DNA of 64,000 nt from Pleionea litopenaei (GTDB taxonomy: Bacteria > Pseudomonadota > Gammaproteobacteria > Enterobacterales > Kangiellaceae). The stretch's first letter is position 1. Each line of letters starts with the position of its first letter. The position numbers were made by a program, and so were the translations under genes. The DNA lies in assembly GCF_031198435.1 (NCBI RefSeq), contig NZ_CP133548.1, positions 2,204,001-2,268,000 on the forward strand, read 5' to 3'. This document shows positions 26,434 to 34,561 of the stretch, in pieces. The notes beneath the pieces are model-generated. The model was not told the origin of the DNA, made no database searches, and saw nothing but the letters and a program-made list of their open reading frames with translations.

Positions 26434-27233
26434 TTATTCGTATACTCCGCGCTCTTTTACTAAAGAAGTGAGGATAATCTTTGAGTGGTCTTGCTTTGCA
26501 AGTTCAAAGAGTCCTCCCTGCTTTGAAAGCTGCAAAGCGGTTAATGATTCCTGCTTAAGCGTATCAAACCAATAGGGAGCAATCGAACAATGCGCAGAGC
26601 CAGTCGCTATATCTTCTAAAATTCCTATATTGGTGCAAAATAACGTAACACATAACTGTTAGTAGAACTCATCGCCGTAAGGATCACTGCATGAAATTGG
26701 TTAAGCTTACGAATCTTTTTAAAATTCGGATTGTAATCCTTGACCGCACCTTCTGACTCTAATACGACCACCAAGTCTCTCGTAGAAAAAATGTCCAAGG
26801 GCTCAATAGTCAATCCTAATTGTTCTTTCGCAATTGAGCAGTTATTTCGCTTCCAGCTAGGAAGTTCGAGTTGATATCGATTGGCATTCTTTACAATGGT
26901 AACTGGACCATATCGACTGGATAAGGTGACTCTTTTCTGACGACTCTGCTCGAGCAATGCAGCACCGGCTGCTAAGCTTCCGTGCCCGCATAAATTAATT
27001 TCACCCGCAGCAGAAAACCACCGAATATGATGTTCAAGACCATGGCTGACAATAAACGACGTAACCGGCACTTTAAGACGTCTTGCCGATTGAGCAAGCT
27101 CATGTTCCGGAGGCCAACCAGTGAGCATTATCACGGCGCATGGATTTCCTTGAATTCCTTCCCCGCAAAATACATCAAATATCTTCACTTCAAGCAGTCC
27201 TAAAATTAGCTCAATCTTCAGCGATACTGACAA
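26434..27233 (-). pseudogene. PhzF-family isomerase gene with a -1 frameshift
   Basis: The frame running down from 27233 encodes the PhzF N-terminal domain (segments VKIFDVFCGEGIQGNPCAVIM and CGHGSLAAGAALL) and stops at 26625 right after VLRYFAP. The next frame continues without a gap with GILEDIATGSAHCSIAPYW, the conserved PhzF C-terminal motif, and reaches a stop at 26434-26436. The family sequence reads RxFAPxxGIxEDxATGSAH, so about one base is missing near 26625-26632. PhzF proteins are isomerases or epimerases of unknown substrate outside phenazine synthesis. The gene overlaps the upstream ABM gene by about 20 bases; its own start could be nearer residue 15. A recent inactivating mutation or a sequencing error explains it equally well. 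Confidence 0.8.
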
Positions 27234-27546
27234 ATCTTCCAGGTGATACTTCTATCGGTTTCGGAAAGCCTTTCCCTAACACTTTGTATCCATCGCTATT
27301 CTGCCCCGCATCGTTATTAAAGCCTTGATTAACGACATGGTTAAATGCCTCTAAAGACTCCCACACCACAATATTTACATACTTTAAAATGCCATCGTTT
27401 TCTCTTTCAATGGATTTATAAAAGCTAGAAGATACAAAGCCTGGCTGCTTTTTAAAATAGCTGACATATACATCCCTGATTTTTTCAGCCTCTGCTTCCA
27501 TCCCTTCTGGAACTTTAATGGTATTGATAACACTGATCGACTCCAT
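27211..27546 (-). CDS. ABM-domain (antibiotic biosynthesis monooxygenase) protein
   Basis: This is a small ferredoxin-fold protein of about 111 residues from the ATG at 27546 (a longer frame starts at 27573). ABM family segments are visible: VPEGMEAEAEKIRD, KQPGFVSSSFYKS and VNIVVWESLEAFNHVV. Such proteins are cofactor-free monooxygenases or heme-degrading enzymes; GxxxSSFYKSI does not decide between them. It lies upstream of the PhzF gene with overlapping ends, suggesting a two-gene operon. Confidence 0.75.
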   Translation of the reverse strand: MESISVINTIKVPEGMEAEAEKIRDVYVSYFKKQPGFVSSSFYKSIERENDGILKYVNIVVWESLEAFNHVVNQGFNNDAGQNSDGYKVLGKGFPKPIEVSPGRFVSIAED

Positions 27547-27660
27547 ATTCCCCATACCTTTTTCGCATCTCAAATGTTTAGTTTAATCAGATCTCTCTTC
27601 GTAACCAATCAATAGCATGCCATTACTGAGACTCTGGTTCGAGTATTATTTTAAGCATAA

Positions 27661-27686
27661 AAAAAGCCAGGCGAGCCTGGCTTTTT
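27661..27686 (-). terminator. Intrinsic terminator of the M16 protease gene
   Basis: A perfect 11-bp stem AAAAAGCCAGG-CGAG-CCTGGCTTTTT follows the M16 stop codon on the minus strand; it has T runs on both strands and can end transcription in either direction. Confidence 0.88.
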
Positions 27687-27709
27687 ACTATCGTTAGCAG
27701 AACGATTAA

Positions 27710-30580
27710 CTATTGATAATCAGCATCTGAATGAAACTTTGCTAAATCATCAACGGTTTTCTCATTCTTCAGCTTAGCGAATGGCTTTTCATTAAATTTC
27801 TGACCACGAAGCTGAATCGATAAACGAGCCGCTTTTGGATTCAACGCCGTTTGCTGATAGAAATTTTTAACATCCGCTAAAGTCACTTTTTCAACCTCGG
27901 CAATCAATTGCTCTCGCGTATTGAAGTCGAATTTCTCTTCATACCAATCACTCAACATAGGCGCTTGTTCTTCACCTAAGTTCTTCGGCGCTTCTTTAAG
28001 TTCAATTAACACGCTTTCTTTAAGTTTATTAAACTCGTCTGCGGTCATCTTATCTAGAACCTTTGCATACTCCTGTTTAAAGCTATCGAATCGATTTTGC
28101 ATTGCTTCAACATCTTTGACCGGCGTTTGAATCGCAAAACCAACACCAACAAAGTCTTTAATCGTTGGGGTGATGGCCGTTACGGCATAAGCTAACTGCT
28201 CTTCAGTGCGCAAGGTTTCAAACGTTTGAGTACGCAGGTGACTTTGCAACACACGAGCTTCGGCTTGATGTTTCAAGTTTGGCTCAGGGTGTACGTGCAT
28301 ATCTAAAACCGCAACGTCAGATACATCGAGATCTTTCTTAAGGGCCAGCACTTCACCTTCAGAAGGTTTCCAATAGCGAGTCTGTACGTAATTGGTTACC
28401 TTATGGTTTTCAGGTAATGACTCGGCGACTTGCTCTACATAATGTTCAATATCGCGTTTGTTGTAGTTACCAAAAGCAAACATACGGATTTGATTATTCG
28501 CCATAACTTGCTGCATGAACTCTTTTAAATCAGCAGGCTTTAGCGCTTGCGCAGCCTTTACTAAGTCATCATTACTGTAACCACTGCTTGCAATTAACGA
28601 ACGCATGTTTCCGAACAATTGATAAATTGGGAATTGCTTCTCTTGATTTTTCAACCCACGAACATAGCGATCAACCGCTTGATTAAATGCATCGGCTTTG
28701 ACATCAAACACCAAGCTATCAAGGCCTTTTTTCAACAATTCAGGTTGCTTATCAGTGAAGCCGCTCACCGATAATTCTAAACCGTTAGCCGGTTGTAGGT
28801 TTAGCTGCATACCGGCTATCGATGCTTCGGTCATCAGAGCGCTTTGATTCAGATCATACATATCGGCCCAAAGTGAGAAGAGAACCTGACCATTGATGTC
28901 TTTTTGACGTAAAGGGCTATTGATGTAAACACGTAAAACCCCTTTCGGCTGCTGCTTAAACTGTTGTGACGGGTATTGCCAAACTTTAATACCATCTTTG
29001 TCGTGCACCACTGTCGGCTTAGTCATGTCGCCTAAATCGGTTGTCTTTAACACGAACGACTCTGGCAACAAGGTGTTCACTTTAGGTAAGGCAAGTTCAA
29101 AGTCAGGCTTACTACTCCAGCTAGCAATTTCTTTTGCTGGAATATCGGTGATCTTATATTTACCATCATAAAAATGCATGCTTTGATCCGATGGCTCCGA
29201 CTGACTTACGTACCAAATACGTAAACGCTCAGGCGTCAGTTGCTGCAATACTTTGTTGATTGCATCAGCACTGAATGTGTCATAGACATAAGGAGCAGCA
29301 ATGACTCGATGAGTCGGGTAGTTCTGCATCTGTGCTGTTAAGTTCGACACATAGTTAAACGCGCTTCCTTTTTCTAAGAACTGGAATTGATTATTTAACG
29401 AGGTTTTAATCTCTTTAAAGTACTTTTTATCAACGCCTTGCTTTTTAACTTTATCAATGTAAGCCATGATTACTTGAGTAATCTTTTCTCGATGCTTCAT
29501 ACCTTCATCAGTTAATTCTGCGGTAATTGAGAACTGGCCATAATTTCCGTATTGACTTGGGCTCGCGTCGGTTCCAAGTGATGAAATTAAACCGGCTTTC
29601 TTCAGAATGTAGGCCGGAGTCCCAGGCATCTCACTACCGATAATATAACTAAGATACTGATTTGGCTTTACGGCATAGTCATCGCTATTATTCTCAATCG
29701 TAAAGTCAATCATCAACTGTTTAATATCAGTATTGGGAACGTAATGAATCCGTTTGCCGCCTAGCGCTTTAAAGTCAATTTTTGCAGTAACTTTTGGCTT
29801 ATCAATTTTCTTATTTTTAATCGTTGAGAAATGCTTCTCTGCCATTTTTCGCATTTCTGCTAATGGTAAGTTGCTGACTAAAGCAACTTTCATAATGTTG
29901 GCAGAATAGTATTTGTTATAGAACTCAACGGTTTGAGGATGTAATTTTGCATGCTCTTTATCACTTAACGTTTCTAAGTTTCCGATTAAAAAGCGATTTG
30001 CTGGATGCTCACCCATCATAGAACGACTCAGCTTAAACATGCCAAAAAAGTCCATTTCACGGCGCATAGACCATTCGGCATTGACCGCATTTTTCTCTTT
30101 ATCGGTATACTCAGGATAAAGTTTGGGTGTTTTAAAGAAATCTGAGAACCGGTCTAGTGCTTCGTCATAGGCATCATTGTTTACTTCAAACATATAGTTT
30201 GTAATATCAAGCCATGTATAAGCATTCGACGAACCACCATGATTACTCATAAATTCGTTGTAGCCTTTTGGATCAGGAAAACGTTCAGTGCCCATAAAAA
30301 GCATATGCTCTAGATAATGCGCCATACCTTGTTGAGTCATCGGATCTTGCAGCAAACCGACGCCCACACTTAACGCAGCCGCTGATTTATCAACGCTCGG
30401 ATCAGAAACCAGCATAACCGTGATGCCGTTTTTCAAAGTCATGGCTTCATAGCTGCGGGTGTCCGCTGGACTGGCAATAACAGGCTGCGGTGCAACTTTC
30501 GATGCAAATGCCGGTTGTAGGGTAGCAGCGCTTAGAGTCGCCGCGATAAGCAAATAACTGAGCTTAAAAGTCTTGGTCAT
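27710..30580 (-). CDS. Periplasmic M16 (insulinase/pitrilysin-type) metalloprotease
   Basis: This protease of about 956 residues has a signal peptide (MTKTFKLSYLLIAATL, cleavage near PAFA). The inverted zinc motif HYLEH is in GMAHYLEHMLFMGTERF, with the third ligand E in NAVNAEWSMRRE. The four-domain M16 layout (active domain, inactive domains and closing C-terminal half) and the length match pitrilysin, which degrades small peptides in the periplasm. Two ATGs are near the start; AAGGA lies seven bases before the second (30580) and too close to the first (30586). A perfect terminator follows. An inverted repeat lies 68 bases upstream. Confidence 0.92.
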   Translation of the reverse strand: MTKTFKLSYLLIAATLSAATLQPAFASKVAPQPVIASPADTRSYEAMTLKNGITVMLVSDPSVDKSAAALSVGVGLLQDPMTQQGMAHYLEHMLFMGTERFPDPKGYNEFMSNHGGSSNAYTWLDITNYMFEVNNDAYDEALDRFSDFFKTPKLYPEYTDKEKNAVNAEWSMRREMDFFGMFKLSRSMMGEHPANRFLIGNLETLSDKEHAKLHPQTVEFYNKYYSANIMKVALVSNLPLAEMRKMAEKHFSTIKNKKIDKPKVTAKIDFKALGGKRIHYVPNTDIKQLMIDFTIENNSDDYAVKPNQYLSYIIGSEMPGTPAYILKKAGLISSLGTDASPSQYGNYGQFSITAELTDEGMKHREKITQVIMAYIDKVKKQGVDKKYFKEIKTSLNNQFQFLEKGSAFNYVSNLTAQMQNYPTHRVIAAPYVYDTFSADAINKVLQQLTPERLRIWYVSQSEPSDQSMHFYDGKYKITDIPAKEIASWSSKPDFELALPKVNTLLPESFVLKTTDLGDMTKPTVVHDKDGIKVWQYPSQQFKQQPKGVLRVYINSPLRQKDINGQVLFSLWADMYDLNQSALMTEASIAGMQLNLQPANGLELSVSGFTDKQPELLKKGLDSLVFDVKADAFNQAVDRYVRGLKNQEKQFPIYQLFGNMRSLIASSGYSNDDLVKAAQALKPADLKEFMQQVMANNQIRMFAFGNYNKRDIEHYVEQVAESLPENHKVTNYVQTRYWKPSEGEVLALKKDLDVSDVAVLDMHVHPEPNLKHQAEARVLQSHLRTQTFETLRTEEQLAYAVTAITPTIKDFVGVGFAIQTPVKDVEAMQNRFDSFKQEYAKVLDKMTADEFNKLKESVLIELKEAPKNLGEEQAPMLSDWYEEKFDFNTREQLIAEVEKVTLADVKNFYQQTALNPKAARLSIQLRGQKFNEKPFAKLKNEKTVDDLAKFHSDADYQ

Positions 30581-30647
30581 GTACATATCCTTAAAGGTTC
30601 AGAAACGTCTTGCGAGTTTTCGATGCGATGAATTATAGAGTGAATCG

Positions 30648-30668
30648 TTTGTTCAAAGTTCGAACAAA
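30648..30668. repeat. Inverted repeat upstream of the M16 gene
   Basis: TTTGTTC (30648-30654) and GAACAAA (30662-30668) with a 7-base spacer form a palindrome-like site 68 bases upstream of the M16 start. Its half-site pattern fits a dimeric regulator, but I cannot name one. Confidence 0.4.
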
Positions 30669-30782
30669 TGTTTCTGGATGTAAACATTCTGTATTTCAAC
30701 CGGGTAATATTACCAAGCTAGCGATGGCAACCCTACTCTCCACCATAGGAGCAAGGTCGCCAAAGATTCAATCGAGATACGG

Positions 30783-31472
30783 CTAGCCGTCTTTAGACCC
30801 AAATTCAACCGGACTGAAAGGAATGTTCGGTCGAGTAGATGATGTGGTTTCAAAGAGATGGTAGATCTTATGTAAGTCTTTGCGATTTCGCTGAGTAACC
30901 TTAAGGTCGTTAACTAAGCCATCTGCCACGCCATAAATCCAACCATGTATCGATAATTGCTGACCACGATCCCACGCATATTGAGCAATTTTGGTTTTTG
31001 CGACGTTGTACACTTGAGTAATTACATTCAATTCACATAATTTATTCACGCGGTCGCGTTCAGACAAGTGACTTAACTTCGATTCATTATTGAAGTAAAT
31101 ATCTCTGATATTCGTCAGCCAAGCGTCAACCAAGCCAACTTCATTTTCGCCAAGTGCAGCACGTACACCACCACAACCATAGTGGCCGCATACAATAACG
31201 TGCTTAACCTTAAGTACTTCAACCGCAAACTGCAGCACTGACATACAGTTAAAATCAGTGTGCACAACTACATTGGCTATGTTTCGATGAACAAACAGCT
31301 CACCCGGCGCTAAGCCAACGACTTGATTTGCAGGAACCCGAGAGTCAGAACAACCAATCCATAAATACTCTGGTTGCTGCTGCTCTGACAACCGCTTAAA
31401 AAACTCAGGGTCTTCAGCAACCATCGAGTTTGCCCAAGCGATATTATTATCAATTAGATTCTTTACCGACAT
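30783..31472 (-). CDS. can: Beta-class carbonic anhydrase
   Basis: Can interconverts CO2 and bicarbonate in the cytoplasm. Zinc ligands are in CSDSRVP (Cys and Asp) and HYGCGGV (His and Cys). The whole sequence follows E. coli Can (for example GELFVHRNIANVV, CELNVITQVYN, IHGWIYGVADG). A GTG at 31490 is in frame, but the ATG at 31472 aligns with the E. coli start; neither has a strong ribosome binding site. It is divergent from an unknown membrane-anchored protein. Confidence 0.93.
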   Translation of the reverse strand: MSVKNLIDNNIAWANSMVAEDPEFFKRLSEQQQPEYLWIGCSDSRVPANQVVGLAPGELFVHRNIANVVVHTDFNCMSVLQFAVEVLKVKHVIVCGHYGCGGVRAALGENEVGLVDAWLTNIRDIYFNNESKLSHLSERDRVNKLCELNVITQVYNVAKTKIAQYAWDRGQQLSIHGWIYGVADGLVNDLKVTQRNRKDLHKIYHLFETTSSTRPNIPFSPVEFGSKDG

Positions 31473-31715
31473 ATTTCTACCAATATTCACTTTAGATCGG
31501 CACAGTTTGAACAGTAATCAGGTTTTATTCAAGTAATCTTATACAGGTATAACCATTCTAGAAGCCCCGTTTAATCAAGAATATCGAGAACGAATTAACG
31601 CTAAGATTACTATTTAGTGCACAAAAACCTTCCTTTTAAACTGCTATGCTTTAACCTGTGACTGGCGTTTTAATGAATCAAATCAGATAGATTAAGAGGT
31701 TTCGTAGCCAAACTC

Positions 31716-32969
31716 ATGAGCCAAACGCAGCAAAACAACACCGATAACAGCAAGACAACTCGATGGGTCCTTGTCATCCTCTTATTATTGCTGTCAGTCG
31801 CGTCTTACTTTTGGCTCTATAATCGTCCTATCAATTCAAAAGTAGAGCACAAGACACGTCCACCGGCTTTAGTTGAGAGGCAACCTCTAAAGAAAGAAAC
31901 CAACGCGAACAGTCCTACATCCATCACAAAAGAAACTGTCCAAACGCTCCCTGTATTACCGATAGACGACGTAAAGCTGACCGATGTATACGATCTACCG
32001 ATTGATTATTTTAGGGAGTTACGTAGCTTATTTCGACAACTCAACTTACCGCCAGGCGTACAAGTTTATCTCGACAGTGGAGATTTAGTATCGGCCATTC
32101 GAATTTTACAGTCGCAACCAGAAAACCCTTATCATTTGCTGGCCAACGAACTGATTCAAATCACCTGCTCAGCCATTGTTTATGATGGACGATATTTGGC
32201 CGAGACCCCTAACCTCGAGGAGCATGAAAAAAAGGAACTGAATGAGTCAGAGCTTGAATTCTTTTCGCGATTTCGTACTCGACGGTCGAATGCGTCACTT
32301 CGAATGCAACAAAACTGCAACGATCTAGAAATAGCGCTCCCTGATGCCATCGAAAAACAACGAGCACAGTTACTGGCGCGTAATCAGTCGGCATTAGCTC
32401 AAGTGTTTGGACAAATGCGCGATCTCAATAAGCAGCAAGCTCAAAACCTCCTCCTTCATGCGTTTCAAGAGTCTCCAAATAACTTCTTAGGCAATAGTCT
32501 AACCGCCATGCTTTTAATGAGTGATGATCCTTTAGATGTGCAACAGGGTTTAGCACTGTTAGACAATCTTCCACAACCTGATGAGACGGTATTTAATGCC
32601 ATGGCTTATTGCTTACAGAAACTGTGCCTCGACAATCCGAGCGTGACGCAAAGCTCTCGAGAAATTTGGCTAGAGAAAGCGGCTGAGCTAGGCTCGAATG
32701 GAGCTCTTAGACAGTTGTCGCAATTTTATGAAAAAGAAGGTCAATGGCAAAAAGATTACGCGTGGCAAACTTATCATCTAACCATTTTAAAGACCGGTTG
32801 CTATGCCTCTCCCGAAAATTACTTGCAAGAGTACAGCTACGTCAAAAAGCGACTCAAACTTTCTCTTGAGCAATTGACTGAAGAACAACTAAGCAATAGT
32901 AGAAAAGTCGCTAATCAATTATTTTTGGATCATTTAGAGCAGGCTCAAACTTGGCGCGGCTGCCTTTGA
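31716..32969 (+). CDS. Membrane-anchored protein of unknown function
   Basis: This 417-residue protein has one N-terminal membrane helix (about 17-35) and a soluble, helix-rich remainder, probably periplasmic. A Pro/Lys/Thr-rich linker covers about 40-80. Near residues 320-345 the segment AAELGSNGALRQLSQFYEKEG resembles a Sel1-type repeat, so helical repeats are likely. Four cysteines are spread along the chain. I do not recognise the family. It lies 42 bases upstream of rsmF on the same strand. Confidence 0.55.
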   Translation: MSQTQQNNTDNSKTTRWVLVILLLLLSVASYFWLYNRPINSKVEHKTRPPALVERQPLKKETNANSPTSITKETVQTLPVLPIDDVKLTDVYDLPIDYFRELRSLFRQLNLPPGVQVYLDSGDLVSAIRILQSQPENPYHLLANELIQITCSAIVYDGRYLAETPNLEEHEKKELNESELEFFSRFRTRRSNASLRMQQNCNDLEIALPDAIEKQRAQLLARNQSALAQVFGQMRDLNKQQAQNLLLHAFQESPNNFLGNSLTAMLLMSDDPLDVQQGLALLDNLPQPDETVFNAMAYCLQKLCLDNPSVTQSSREIWLEKAAELGSNGALRQLSQFYEKEGQWQKDYAWQTYHLTILKTGCYASPENYLQEYSYVKKRLKLSLEQLTEEQLSNSRKVANQLFLDHLEQAQTWRGCL

Positions 32970-33011
32970 GCAGTACAATAACCGCTAAATTTATCTCTTT
33001 GGTCAAGAGTC

Positions 33012-34436
33012 ATGTCGGTTCTCACTCCTGAATATCTCGCACATATTCAACAACAACAGCAATTTGATTCGCAGCAAATGGAAAGGTTTGAAGCGATTTC
33101 AAATCAAAGTTTACGTAAATCCATCCGAGTCAACCGACTTAAAATCACCACCACTGAGCTTCGTCAACGGCTCGAACAAAAGGGATTCGAGTTAGAGCCC
33201 ATACCTTGGTGTAACGATGGATTCTGGATAACTCAAGACCGTGTCGAAGAACTTCAACTTGGCAATTTAGTCGAGCATTTACAGGGTCTCTTCTACATTC
33301 AAGAAGCTAGCTCTATGCTTCCAGCGCAAGCGTTATACTTTCTTGAACCTGAAGCCAAAGAAGTTCTTGATATGGCAGCAGCCCCGGGATCAAAAACAAC
33401 CCAACTTGCTGCTCTGTTAGGTAAAGGCAGCAGTATTGTCGCTAACGAACTTTCAGCGAGCCGAATTAAAGTATTGCATGCCAACCTCCAACGGTGTGGC
33501 GCTAGCAATACGATTCTAACTAACCTCGACGGACGAAGCTTTGGTGAGCAAGCACCTGAGTTCTTCGACGCAATTTTACTCGACGCACCTTGTGGTGGAG
33601 AAGGTACCGTTAGGAAAGATCCAAATGCTTTGCAAAATTGGTCACCACAAGCCTTACAGAAAATTTCACACTTACAAAAACAACTTATTGACAGTGCCTA
33701 TGCAGCATTAAAACCTGGCGGTACATTAATTTATTCTACCTGCACCTTGTCGTTCGAAGAAAATCAACAGGTGTGTGAACATCTACTCCAAACCTACGAC
33801 GATATCAAATTACAACCACTTGATGGACTGTTTGAGTCCGCAGGGCAATGCGCTACCAAAGAAGGGTATCTACATGTTTTTCCTCACCTATTTGATTCTG
33901 AGGGATTTTTTGTAGCGGCCTTTAAAAAATCCGGAACGCTATCAGCATCGCCATCGGTTTCACCTCCCAAAAAGTGGCCATTTACACGCCCCAATAAAAA
34001 AACGCTACACGATCTAGAGCAACTACTTCTAAACCTCTCGTCGTTCGACGTACAAGCGAATCAACCCTATATTTGGCAAAGAGAGAATACGCTTTGGCTA
34101 TTCCCTCCTTTGACCTTTAAGGTAGCAAAATCTATGCGAATTTCTCGTGCAGGAATAAAGCTTGTGGAGCTTCATAAAAATGGAGACCGTTTGAATCATG
34201 ATTTTGTAATGGCTTTCGGCGAAACTTTTCAAAAGAAAGGAATGTCACTAGATGACGATACAACTCGAGACTTCTATCGCGGTATAGACTTAATCACTAG
34301 CGGCGAGAAAGCAAGTAAAAGTGAAGCAGTTGCATTTTACAATGATTTTCCTTTAGGCGTCGTAAAGCCCATCCAAAACAAACTTAAAAACCGCTTGCCA
34401 AGAAATCTCGTTCGAGACAATCCAATCGTTGGATAA
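33012..34436 (+). CDS. rsmF: 16S rRNA (cytosine-1407-C5)-methyltransferase
   Basis: RsmF methylates C1407 of 16S rRNA. This 474-residue protein has the NOL1/NOP2 methyltransferase fold: SAM-binding DMAAAPGSKTTQLAALL near 120-136, LDAPCGGEGTVRKDP with one catalytic cysteine near 195, and IYSTCTLSFEENQ with the second near 243. A C-terminal region (about 310-474) corresponds to the RsmF-specific PUA-like extension, ending in RLPRNLVRDN. The length equals that of the E. coli protein (479). Confidence 0.92.
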   Translation: MSVLTPEYLAHIQQQQQFDSQQMERFEAISNQSLRKSIRVNRLKITTTELRQRLEQKGFELEPIPWCNDGFWITQDRVEELQLGNLVEHLQGLFYIQEASSMLPAQALYFLEPEAKEVLDMAAAPGSKTTQLAALLGKGSSIVANELSASRIKVLHANLQRCGASNTILTNLDGRSFGEQAPEFFDAILLDAPCGGEGTVRKDPNALQNWSPQALQKISHLQKQLIDSAYAALKPGGTLIYSTCTLSFEENQQVCEHLLQTYDDIKLQPLDGLFESAGQCATKEGYLHVFPHLFDSEGFFVAAFKKSGTLSASPSVSPPKKWPFTRPNKKTLHDLEQLLLNLSSFDVQANQPYIWQRENTLWLFPPLTFKVAKSMRISRAGIKLVELHKNGDRLNHDFVMAFGETFQKKGMSLDDDTTRDFYRGIDLITSGEKASKSEAVAFYNDFPLGVVKPIQNKLKNRLPRNLVRDNPIVG

Positions 34437-34561
34437 TGGAGTTTTTTCGCCACACTGAAGCTTTTAAACGAACACTCATAAGCCTAATTTTCAATTTATA
34501 GTAACTCTTCTATACTTAACTCTCCTAAAGTTGATATTGCGACAAATAGTTGGTTAATTAC

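Noticed and set aside
23930-31472. A carbon-concentrating operon made of SulP and carbonic anhydrase
   Set aside because: The two genes are more than 5 kb apart with unrelated genes and terminators between them.
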